From Verrucomicrobium sp. (GTDB lineage: Bacteria > Verrucomicrobiota > Verrucomicrobiia > Methylacidiphilales > UBA1321), in NCBI GenBank assembly GCA_017849585.1, contig JAFIGT010000013.1, positions 103,473 through 167,472 of the forward strand: 64,000 bases of DNA, in the 5' to 3' direction. The position numbers were made by a program, and so were the translations under genes. Under the pieces are notes generated by a model. The model was given only the letters and a program-made list of their open reading frames with translations. It searched no databases and was not told where the DNA came from. This document shows positions 1-7,376 of this stretch, piece after piece (position 1 is the first letter of the stretch; each line of letters begins with the position of its first letter).

Positions 1-2
1 TG

Positions 3-1817
3 GCCTGGGCCACCCACTACTTCCGCGAGGAAGTCTTCCCCGTGCTCACCCCCCTCGCGGTCGATTCCAGCCATCCCTTTCCCCAACTGCGCAACAAGAG
101 CCACAACCTCATCCTCCTCCTGCGCCGCCCCGACAACCTGCACGAAGTCTCCTACGGCATTGTGCAAATCCCCCGCGTACTGCCCCGCCTCGTCCGGCTT
201 CCCGACCGCGACGGCAAACCGCGCCACCACTACTTCCTCCTCAAGAACCTGATCAAACATCAGGTCGGCGAACTTTATCCCGGACTCGAAGTTCAGGCCG
301 CCTACACCTTCCGCATCACCCGCAACAGCGACCTCTACTTCGACGAGGAAGAAGCCGAAAACTTGCTCCGCACCATCGAGGAAGAACTCCGCAAACGCAA
401 TCGCGGCAATGCCGTCCGCCTCGAGGTCCAACCCGAATGCCCCGCCGAAGTGCAGAACTTCCTCCTCGACATCCTCAACCTCGGACCCGACGACCTCTAC
501 GTCAACGACGGCCCGATGAACTTCCTGCACTTCCTCCCGCTCTGCTCGATCGACTCCTTCCCGCAGTTGCGCGACAAGCCCTACGTCCCCATCGCCCCCA
601 AGGCGCTCCCCGTCGATGCCGACATCTTCGAGGTCATGCGCCGTCAGGACGTCCTGCTCCACCATCCGTACGAGAGCTTCAACAGCATCATCGATTTCGT
701 TCATCGCGCCGCCAACGATAGCCACGTGCTCGCGATCAAGATGACCCTCTACCGCACCAGCGGCGACTCCCCCGTCGTGCGCGCGCTCATTCAAGCCGCG
801 CAAAACGGCAAGCAAGTCACCGCCCTCGTGGAACTGCGCGCCCGGTTCGACGAAGCCAACAACATCAACTGGGCCCGCCAGCTCGAAGAAGCCGGCGTCC
901 ACGTCGTCTACGGCGTCGTCGGCTTGAAGACTCACTGCAAGATGCTCATGGTCGTCCGCCGCGACGAAGACCGCATCCGCCACTACGTCCACCTCGGCAC
1001 CGGCAACTATCACCCCAGCACCGCCCGCATCTACACCGACCTCGGCCTGCTCACCACGCAACCCGAGCTCACCCAGGAAGTCGCCAACCTCTTCAACACC
1101 CTCACCGGCCTCTCCGACTTCCAGGGCGTGAAGAAACTCCTCGTCGCTCCCTTCGAACTCCCCGAACGCTTCCGCGCCCTCATCGATCACGAACGCGACC
1201 TCGCCCTCTCCGGCAAACCCGGCCGCATCGTCGTGAAGGTCAACGCCCTCGTCGACGAAGACATGATCCACGCGCTCTACGAAGCCTCCTGCGCCGGTGT
1301 CAAAATCGACCTCATCATCCGCGGCATCTGCTGCCTGCGTCCCGGCATCAAGGACGTCAGCGAAAACATCCGCGTGATCTCCATCGTGGGCCGCTTCCTC
1401 GAACACAGCCGCATTTATTACTTCGGCAACGACGGCGACCCCAAAGTCTACCTCGGCAGCGCCGACTGGATGCCCCGCAACCTCTACCGCCGCGTGGAAG
1501 TCGTCTTCCCCATCGAAGATCCCCGCCTGAAAAAGCGCATCGAGGACGAAATCATCCCCGTCTATCTCCACGACTGCGTAAAGACCCGCGAACTCCAGTC
1601 CGACGGCACCTATATCCGCCTCACCCCGACCGAAGGCCAGAAGAGCAGCCAGGCCCAGCTCACCTTCCGCGAACTCGCCCGCCGCCAAAGCCTCAGCCCC
1701 GCCGACACCCAGAAGATCAACATCAAACCCCTCCTCGCCCCACCCGAAGGACTTGCCGAAAAATTACCCCCGGCCAAAACCGCCGCCAAATCAGCCTCCA
1801 AGAAAAAGTCTGCGTGA
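3..1817 (+). CDS. ppk1: Polyphosphate kinase 1, 3' part
   Basis: The gene enters from the left edge, so its start and N-terminal domain are missing; about 604 residues remain. PPK1 reversibly transfers the terminal phosphate of ATP to inorganic polyphosphate at the inner face of the membrane. Visible family signatures are the FREEVFPVLTPLAVD segment, the LKTHCK motif carrying the histidine that is phosphorylated in the family, the HLGTGNYHP segment, and the second active-site histidine in FLEHSRIYYF. The C-terminus is a Lys/Ala-rich tail after the catalytic domain. The stop is followed by a short GC-rich hairpin and then by copy 1 of a repeat family. The family assignment is secure; only the truncation limits it. 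Confidence 0.97.
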   Translation, partial: AWATHYFREEVFPVLTPLAVDSSHPFPQLRNKSHNLILLLRRPDNLHEVSYGIVQIPRVLPRLVRLPDRDGKPRHHYFLLKNLIKHQVGELYPGLEVQAAYTFRITRNSDLYFDEEEAENLLRTIEEELRKRNRGNAVRLEVQPECPAEVQNFLLDILNLGPDDLYVNDGPMNFLHFLPLCSIDSFPQLRDKPYVPIAPKALPVDADIFEVMRRQDVLLHHPYESFNSIIDFVHRAANDSHVLAIKMTLYRTSGDSPVVRALIQAAQNGKQVTALVELRARFDEANNINWARQLEEAGVHVVYGVVGLKTHCKMLMVVRRDEDRIRHYVHLGTGNYHPSTARIYTDLGLLTTQPELTQEVANLFNTLTGLSDFQGVKKLLVAPFELPERFRALIDHERDLALSGKPGRIVVKVNALVDEDMIHALYEASCAGVKIDLIIRGICCLRPGIKDVSENIRVISIVGRFLEHSRIYYFGNDGDPKVYLGSADWMPRNLYRRVEVVFPIEDPRLKKRIEDEIIPVYLHDCVKTRELQSDGTYIRLTPTEGQKSSQAQLTFRELARRQSLSPADTQKINIKPLLAPPEGLAEKLPPAKTAAKSASKKKSA

Positions 1818-1854
1818 CGCGGGACTGGAGAGACACGGCACACCTTCGTTGTAG

Positions 1855-1871
1855 CCGGCCACCAAGGCCGG
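1855..1871 (+). terminator. Hairpin 38 bases after ppk1
   Basis: CCGGCC and GGCCGG pair around a five-base loop. There is no T-run after it, so it may act only as a weak or Rho-assisted terminator or 3'-end stabiliser for ppk1. Confidence 0.35.
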
Positions 1872-1952
1872 ATTCGTTCGAGATACCTGGAACCAATTTG
1901 GAATATCCGGATTAGTGAACAGCGCGAAGGAAAATGCTGCCAGCCGCTTCCG

Positions 1953-2155
1953 CGCAAAAATATCGCACACCTAGCCAACGTAGCCAACCTAACGCAAACG
2001 CCCGGCCCTCTTTCGTGCTAAAAAGAAGGCATGCATGGGTTCTCCGCTGAAGGCTCCAACCCGAAATTTCAAAGGTTTCGTTTGGGCAACACCGGTCGCG
2101 ACACCCAACAGAAGCGGTTGCTCCTTGTAGCGTATTGTCGACGCACTTTTTTTTC
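1953..2155 (+). repeat. Intergenic repeat family R1, copy 1
   Basis: This is one of three related ~200-base intergenic blocks; the others are at 21963-22163 and 56766-56977. Shared parts in order are a GCAAAAATATCGCACAC-like start, a GTAGCCAACCTAACGCAAAC-like line, CGTGCTA, an ATG ten bases later (2031), a variable middle, then ACACCCAACAG, CTTGTAGCG, TTGTCGACGC and a run of eight T. Here the T-run ends six bases before the stop codon of the minus-strand WD40 gene. The ATG opens a reading frame that runs antisense into that gene and is unlikely to be protein-coding. The function is unknown. Confidence 0.8.
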
Positions 2156-2160
2156 AGGAA

Positions 2161-3225
2161 CTATAGCCCCTTCACCCGATACATCCGCACCGCACCCTGG
2201 CTATCGGCCACGGCCAACAGCTTGTCGTCCGGCGACCACGCCAATTGCGTCACCTCGCCCGACATCCGCGCCACACCGGTCGGCGGACGCGATGGCACCA
2301 CGTCTTCCCACACCGCGAGATTCCCATCCAGCGAACCACTCGCCAGCACGAAGCCATGATGCGAAAACGTCAGCGCACTCACCAGCTCCGCGTGCCATTC
2401 CAGCCGCTCCGGCGTGCGACCGGCCGGACCCTCGCCCGCGCAATCCCACACCGAAATCACCGACGAACCGCCTGCCGCGAGGAAGGTATTCGTCGCGTCC
2501 CACGACAACTCGCGAACCTTCGTTTCGTACCCGCGCATATGCATTTCTTCGCCCGTTTTCGTGCGCCACAGATGCACCGACGAATCCTGATTGCCGGTCA
2601 CGAGCCATTGCCCGTTCCCGCTCCACGAAAGCTTCAACGTGGCAAACGGCGCATCGTATTTCTTGTGCAGATCCCCGTCCTTCGCGCCCCAGATTTGCAC
2701 CGCGCCAAAAATGGCCGACGCCAGCAGCGGACGGTTCGGGTGCCACTGCACATCGAGAATGGTTTTCTCATGCTCCGGAAATTCCCGCACCAGCTTGCCC
2801 TCGTAATCCCACAACTTGAGCTTCTTCCCCGACGAACTCGCCAACCGCGGATAGCGCGGATCGGGATTATCCGGATGACTCCACTCCACATGCTCCACCC
2901 ACGACGCCCCGCCCGGCGCAGCCACACAACGCACATCCGCTCCGTCCAGAAACCAGAATTTCACCTGCCCATCCTGCCCGCCGCTCGCCAATGCCTTGCC
3001 GTCCGGCCGCCACGAAAGCGAATCGAGCCCCTGCTCATGCCCTTCCAGCGACCACAGCTCCTTACCGTCCGCGGCATTGAAAATCTTCAACGCGCCGTCC
3101 GCGGAACCCGCTGCGATCCGGTCTCCCTCCGGGGACCATTCGAGGGCCGTGATATAGTCTTCCAGATAGTGACTCCACATTTCGGGCAAGGAAGACGGAT
3201 TCGGTCGGGAGGAAATCGTGGTCAT
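2161..3225 (-). CDS. WD40 repeat protein
   Basis: A 354-residue protein made almost entirely of WD40-type repeats; about seven blades can be seen from ITALEWSPEGDRIAAGSADG to the C-terminal VTQLAWSPDDKLLAVADS. Such proteins form beta-propellers that act as binding platforms. No signal peptide or membrane segment is visible, so it is probably cytoplasmic. The start is set at the ATG of MTTISSRPN; an in-frame start further upstream would run into the divergent Rrf2 control region. It is divergent from the Rrf2 gene and shares a 113-base intergenic region with it, so co-regulation is possible. The binding partner cannot be told from sequence. Confidence 0.85.
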   Translation of the reverse strand: MTTISSRPNPSSLPEMWSHYLEDYITALEWSPEGDRIAAGSADGALKIFNAADGKELWSLEGHEQGLDSLSWRPDGKALASGGQDGQVKFWFLDGADVRCVAAPGGASWVEHVEWSHPDNPDPRYPRLASSSGKKLKLWDYEGKLVREFPEHEKTILDVQWHPNRPLLASAIFGAVQIWGAKDGDLHKKYDAPFATLKLSWSGNGQWLVTGNQDSSVHLWRTKTGEEMHMRGYETKVRELSWDATNTFLAAGGSSVISVWDCAGEGPAGRTPERLEWHAELVSALTFSHHGFVLASGSLDGNLAVWEDVVPSRPPTGVARMSGEVTQLAWSPDDKLLAVADSQGAVRMYRVKGL

Positions 3226-3301
3226 GCGTGGGATAGTGAAGCCATTCCTGCCGCTAAAATCAAGGGGCCTCACATCAAGGGCTTTCGAAAACTCCCCTTG
3301 C

Positions 3302-3336
3302 ATTGTCGACCATTCTAACAGACAATGCATTGCATT
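3302..3336. promoter_or_regulatory. Palindromic sites before the Rrf2 gene
   Basis: Two inverted repeats lie just before the Rrf2 start. The first is ATTGTC (3302-3307) paired with GACAAT (3321-3326). The second is AATGCA-T-TGCATT (3324-3336), ending two bases before the ATG. The AATGCATT-like core resembles half-sites described for NsrR-type Rrf2 proteins, so autoregulation and control of the divergent WD40 gene are plausible. That role is inference. Confidence 0.45.
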
Positions 3337-3338
3337 CT

Positions 3339-3809
3339 ATGCGACTCTCGAAAAAAGGTGAATACGCCATTCGCGCACTGACCGAAATCGGTCTGGAGGC
3401 ACTCCAACCCGATCCGCAACTCCTGCAGATCTCCCTCATCGCTAAGCGGACCAAAATTCCCGAAAAGTTTCTCGAACAAATTTTGCTCACCCTGAAAAAC
3501 GGCGGCATTCTCAAAAGCAAACGCGGCGTCGAAGGCGGCTACTCGCTCAACAAGAGCCTCGACGACATCACCCTCGGCGCCGTCATCCGCCTGCTCGACG
3601 GCCCCCTCGCCCCGATCTCCTGCGTCAGCGTCACCGCCTACCGTCCCTGCACCTGTCCCGATCAGGAAACCTGCGGTCTGCACATCGCCATGCTTGAAGT
3701 CCGCAATGCGATTGCCGGCATCCTCGACGCCTACACCCTGCGCACCGTCATCGGCGAAGTGCAGAAACGCCGCAGCAAAAAACTCAGCGCGTGGCAGTTT
3801 GATATTTAA
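3339..3809 (+). CDS. Rrf2 family transcriptional regulator
   Basis: A 156-residue DNA-binding protein of the Rrf2 family (relatives IscR, NsrR, RsrR), which often sense iron-sulfur status or redox/nitric oxide signals. The N-terminal winged helix is clear: MRLSKKGEYAIRAL, then IAKRTKIPEKFLEQIL and KRGVEGGYSL as the wing. Four cysteines (95, 104, 106 and 112) fall in the region where family members bind a [2Fe-2S] or [4Fe-4S] cluster, so this is probably a cluster-bearing member. The start at MRLSKK matches the family; an upstream in-frame start would cover the palindromic operator-like sites. iscX lies 6.4 kb away on the other strand. Confidence 0.92.
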   Translation: MRLSKKGEYAIRALTEIGLEALQPDPQLLQISLIAKRTKIPEKFLEQILLTLKNGGILKSKRGVEGGYSLNKSLDDITLGAVIRLLDGPLAPISCVSVTAYRPCTCPDQETCGLHIAMLEVRNAIAGILDAYTLRTVIGEVQKRRSKKLSAWQFDI

Positions 3810-3822
3810 TCGAAACGAGGGG

Positions 3823-3930
3823 AGTTTTCAGTTCGATGTTTTCGGTTTTCAGTTCATTTACACACAGCTCCTGTTAAAATGTGGACCTCTGGCTTTTCCA
3901 CCGAAAACTGAAAACTTAGAACCGAAAACT
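3823..3930. repeat. GAAAACTGAAAAC-type short repeats before the CoaB-domain gene
   Basis: The gap holds AGTTTTCAGTTC and CGGTTTTCAGTTC on the left (3823-3855) and roughly inverted CCGAAAACTGAAAAC and GAACCGAAAACT on the right (3901-3930), ending a few bases before the ATG. A related block is at 16926-16959. The arms could pair imperfectly. Function unknown. Confidence 0.6.
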
Positions 3931-3935
3931 TTCCC

Positions 3936-4580
3936 ATGGCCATCCTCGTCACCTGCGGCCCCAGTTTTGAGCCCATCGACCAGGTTCGCCGGCTGACCAA
4001 TTTCTCCACCGGCGAACTCGGCGTCCTCCTCGCCGAAGCCCTCTCTGCCGCCGGTCACGACGTGATCTGCCTCAAGGGCACCGGCGCGACCTTCCGCGAT
4101 CCCGCCCAGTCCGTCCGCAAAATCGCCTTCGCCACCAACGACGATCTCCAGCGCGAACTCGAGACACTCTCCCGGCAGGAAAAGATCGGCGCCGTTTTCC
4201 ACACCGCCGCGCTCTGCGATTTCAAGGTCGTCTCCGCCACCAGCAACTCCGGCGCGCGACTCGATGCGGCAAAAATCCCCAGCCGCATTGACTCCATCAC
4301 CCTCGTCCTCGAGCCCGCGCTGAAAGTCATCAGCGGCCTGCGCCCCCTCTTCCCCGGTGCCCGCATCGTCGGCTGGAAATACGAACTCGTCGGCAAACAA
4401 TCCGACGCCGTGGAAAAAGCCCAGCGCCAGATCAAGGAAAACCACATCAAGGCGTGCGTCGTCAACGGAGATGCCTACGGCGACGGCTATGGTTTCTGCA
4501 CCGCACAAGGCGTGCAACATCACAGCACGACCAAGACCGAACTCTGCGCGTTCCTCGTTGAATGGTTGAAGAAGGCTTAG
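3936..4580 (+). CDS. Stand-alone CoaB-type (DNA/pantothenate metabolism flavoprotein) domain protein
   Basis: A 214-residue protein matching the phosphopantothenate-cysteine ligase (CoaB) half of bacterial Dfp/CoaBC. It carries the MAILVTCGPSFEPIDQVR start, the FSTGELG segment, and a Rossmann-like layout. In most bacteria CoaB is fused behind the flavin-dependent decarboxylase CoaC; no CoaC domain is present here or in the neighbouring genes. It could be a true monofunctional CoaB or a paralogue with another role. It is followed after 22 bases by hrpB on the same strand. Confidence 0.8.
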   Translation: MAILVTCGPSFEPIDQVRRLTNFSTGELGVLLAEALSAAGHDVICLKGTGATFRDPAQSVRKIAFATNDDLQRELETLSRQEKIGAVFHTAALCDFKVVSATSNSGARLDAAKIPSRIDSITLVLEPALKVISGLRPLFPGARIVGWKYELVGKQSDAVEKAQRQIKENHIKACVVNGDAYGDGYGFCTAQGVQHHSTTKTELCAFLVEWLKKA

Positions 4581-4602
4581 TCTCTGCTACGCTTGACGCT
4601 CC

Positions 4603-7140
4603 ATGAATCGCCGGGAGCTCCCCATCTTTGCTGTTGAATCCGAGATCGTCGCCGCGTTGCGCGCGCCCGATCAGAATCGCCTCATTCTCGAAGCCCCCAC
4701 CGGTTCCGGAAAATCCACGCAAACACCGCAAATTCTCCTCGACCACGGCATCGCGGGCAACGGCCAGATCATCGTGCTACAGCCGCGCCGTCTCGCCACC
4801 CGCCTGCTCGCCAAGCGCGTCGCGGAAGAGCGCAATGTCCAGCTCGGGCAGGAAGTCGGTTACCAAATCCGGCTCGACCGCGTCTGCACCAATTCCACCC
4901 GCATCAAGTTCGTCACCGAGGGCGTGCTCCTGCGCCAGATCCTCGACGATGAAAAACTCCCCGGCGTCAGCATTTTAATCTTTGACGAATTCCACGAACG
5001 TCATCTCTACGGCGACATCAGCCTCGGCCGCGCAATGCAGATTCAGCAGACACTGCGCCCCGATCTGAAAATCGTCGTCATGTCCGCCACGCTCGACACC
5101 GGCGCGCTCGAGAAGTATCTCGCCCCGGCCCGCACCGTCAGCAGCGCAGGCCGCACCTATCCGGTCGAGATCGAGTACATCAAGAAAAACACCGATGATT
5201 CCCCATGGGATCTCGCCACGACCGAATTCGAGCGCATCGTCGCCTCAGGCCAGGAAGGAGACTTCCTCATCTTCATGCCCGGTGCGTACGAGATCAACCG
5301 CACCATTCAAGCCGTGCGCAATTCCCACGCCGCGCGCGGTTTCACCATCATGCCCCTGCATGGTGAACTGCCCCCCGCCGAGCAGGACCGCGCGGTCGGC
5401 CCGTGCGACCAGCGCAAGGTCATCGTCTCGACCAACGTCGCCGAAACCTCGCTCACCATTCAGGGCATCCGCACCGTCATCGACAGCGGTCTCGCCCGCA
5501 TGGCGCGATTCGATCCCTACCGCGGCATCAACACGCTCCTCATCGAGAAAATCAGCCGCGCCTCCTCGGACCAACGCGCCGGTCGCGCGGGCCGCACCGC
5601 GCCCGGTCGTTGTGTGCGACTCTGGAGCCAGCTCGATCACGAACGCCGCCCCGCGCATGAACTCCCCGAGGTAAAACGTCTCGACCTCAGCGAAGTCGTG
5701 CTCACGCTCAAGGCCAGCCAGATCACCGACCTGCGCGCCTTCCCCTGGCTCGAGATGCCGGAAGAGCGCGCCCTACTTCGCGCGGAAACGTTGCTCTCCG
5801 ATCTCGGCGCTCTCGATCACCAGACCCACATCACGCCGATTGGCCGCCGCATGCTTTCATTCCCGGTCCACCCACGCTACGCCCGCATGCTCCTCGCCGC
5901 CGACAAGGCCGGTTGCGTGCGACCAATTGCGCTCATGGCGGCGCTCACACAAGGGCGTTCTCTCTTACTCCGCAGCGAAGGCAAGAAGATGGACGAAATG
6001 CGGGAGATTCTCACCGATGGCGAGTCGGTCTCCGACTTCTTCGTGCTCGTGCGCGCGTGGCGTTACGCAGACAAGAATAATTACGCGCCCGATGCCTGCC
6101 GCCGTCTCGGCATTCACGGCATCACCGCGCGCGAAGTGGGCCGCCTCTACGCGCAATTTCTCGACATCGCGAAACAGGAACGACTCGACCTCACGGAAAA
6201 ACCGGCGAGCGAAGAAACCATCGCCCGCTGCATTGTTCAGGGCTTCAGCGATCAACTCGCCGTGCGCCATGACCAAGGCACGCTCCGTTGCGCGCTCCTG
6301 CACAACCGCAGCGGCGAACTCGTCCGCGACAGCGTGGTGCGCGATGCTCGCATGTTCGTCGCCGCCGAAGTCCGCGAGATCGACGGCAAAGGCGACCAGC
6401 TCCGCGTCTTGCTTAGCCTCGCCACCGAGGTGCAGGAACCGTGGCTCTCGGAATTATATCCGGACGATTTCGTGGAAAGAACCGCCACCGTTTTTGATCC
6501 CACCACGCGCCGCATTGTTTCGACGAAACAAGTCCTCTTCCGGGATCTCGTTCTCCGTCAGGAAATCGGCGGTCAACCCAATCTCGACGAAGCCGCCCGC
6601 CTGCTCGCCCGCGAAGTGATCGAGGGCCGCTGTCCGCTCAAAAACTGGGACGATGCGGTCGACCAATGGATTCTCCGCGTGAACTGCCTGCGCCAATGGA
6701 TGCCGGAACTCGGCCTGCCGGAAATCACCACCGCCGATCGTCACGCCATCATCGAACAAATCTGCCACGGCGCGCTTGGCTACAAGGACATCAAGGAAAA
6801 GCCGGTCTGGGATGTGGTCAAGGACTGGCTCTCGCACGAACAACAATCGTGGGTGGACAAATACGCCCCCGAGCGTTACCCGCTGCCCAACGCGCGCAAA
6901 GCCAAGATCACCTATCGCATGGACGGCGCCCCGTTCATTGGCGCCAAGATTCAAGACCTCTACGGGGTCGATGGCAGCCTCGTCATTGCCTCGGGCCGCA
7001 CCACGCTCGTCATCAATGTGCTCGCCCCGAACATGCGGCCCATCCAGGTCACGCAAAACCTCAGCGCGTTCTGGAAAGACTCCTACCCCAAGGTGAAGCA
7101 GGAACTCCAACGCCGTTACCCGCGCCATAACTGGCAGTAG
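4603..7140 (+). CDS. hrpB: ATP-dependent RNA helicase HrpB
   Basis: An 845-residue DEAH-family helicase. Motif I GSGKST is at residues 34-39, motif II DEFH at 128-131, motif III SAT at 161-163 and motif VI QRAGRAGR at 324-331, followed by the helicase-associated domain. The C-terminus contains the HrpB-specific domain (RPIQVTQNLSAFW, YPKVKQELQRRYPRH), which separates it from HrpA. HrpB proteins are NTP-dependent RNA helicases of poorly defined physiological role. The ATG lies 13 bases after a TGCTACGCT promoter-like element, so it may have its own start with a very short leader. The TAG stop directly abuts repeat R2. Confidence 0.95.
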   Translation: MNRRELPIFAVESEIVAALRAPDQNRLILEAPTGSGKSTQTPQILLDHGIAGNGQIIVLQPRRLATRLLAKRVAEERNVQLGQEVGYQIRLDRVCTNSTRIKFVTEGVLLRQILDDEKLPGVSILIFDEFHERHLYGDISLGRAMQIQQTLRPDLKIVVMSATLDTGALEKYLAPARTVSSAGRTYPVEIEYIKKNTDDSPWDLATTEFERIVASGQEGDFLIFMPGAYEINRTIQAVRNSHAARGFTIMPLHGELPPAEQDRAVGPCDQRKVIVSTNVAETSLTIQGIRTVIDSGLARMARFDPYRGINTLLIEKISRASSDQRAGRAGRTAPGRCVRLWSQLDHERRPAHELPEVKRLDLSEVVLTLKASQITDLRAFPWLEMPEERALLRAETLLSDLGALDHQTHITPIGRRMLSFPVHPRYARMLLAADKAGCVRPIALMAALTQGRSLLLRSEGKKMDEMREILTDGESVSDFFVLVRAWRYADKNNYAPDACRRLGIHGITAREVGRLYAQFLDIAKQERLDLTEKPASEETIARCIVQGFSDQLAVRHDQGTLRCALLHNRSGELVRDSVVRDARMFVAAEVREIDGKGDQLRVLLSLATEVQEPWLSELYPDDFVERTATVFDPTTRRIVSTKQVLFRDLVLRQEIGGQPNLDEAARLLAREVIEGRCPLKNWDDAVDQWILRVNCLRQWMPELGLPEITTADRHAIIEQICHGALGYKDIKEKPVWDVVKDWLSHEQQSWVDKYAPERYPLPNARKAKITYRMDGAPFIGAKIQDLYGVDGSLVIASGRTTLVINVLAPNMRPIQVTQNLSAFWKDSYPKVKQELQRRYPRHNWQ

Positions 7141-7244
7141 CCAGCGTGACGCTGGACCCAGTAGGTTACCGAGAGAACATCCAGATGCCGCGATAGCGTA
7201 ATGGATGCAACGTCACGTTGCCCAGCGTGACGCTGGACCCAATA
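7141..7244 (+). repeat. REP-like repeat R2, copy 1
   Basis: About 104 bases, nearly identical to 58169-58274. Each copy begins at the base after a TAG stop codon. It contains the palindrome CCAGCGT-G-ACGCTGG twice and GCAACGT-C-ACGTTGC once, plus CATCCA...TGGATG arms, so the transcript can fold into several hairpins. It resembles a BIME/REP element. Partial relatives are visible around 8905-8935 and 63588-63606. Confidence 0.85.
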
Positions 7245-7331
7245 GGTTGCCGGGAGAAGAGTCTTCACCGTCCACTTGCAGATACCTCTGCACATCCTCC
7301 ACTGAAATTCAGTAGCTCCTGTTAATCTGGC

Positions 7332-7343
7332 TGTTACGTAACA
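7332..7343. promoter_or_regulatory. 12-base palindrome upstream of the MFS gene
   Basis: TGTTACGTAACA is a perfect palindrome centred about 40 bases before the MFS start, in a locally AT-rich stretch. It is a candidate operator; no regulator is adjacent. Confidence 0.3.
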
Positions 7344-7376
7344 TCATAAAAACTACTAACTTTTCCTTTATTATAC

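Noticed and set aside
1953..2155. Terminal inverted repeats for the R1 element
   Set aside because: The ends (GCAAAAATATCGCACAC and the complement of the T8 end) look loosely alike but do not pair well enough to claim transposon ends.
2031..2819. 262-codon frame starting at the ATG of repeat copy 1
   Set aside because: It runs antisense into the WD40 gene, and the equivalent ATG in copies 2 and 3 opens short frames of different sequence, so no shared long protein is encoded.
2245..3318. 357-codon plus-strand frame over the WD40 gene
   Set aside because: The minus-strand frame has regular WD40 repeats; the plus-strand product is Arg/His/Pro-rich and motif-free.
7141..7244. CRISPR array
   Set aside because: Palindromic repeats occur only as two distant copies with no spacers, and no cas gene is present anywhere in the window.
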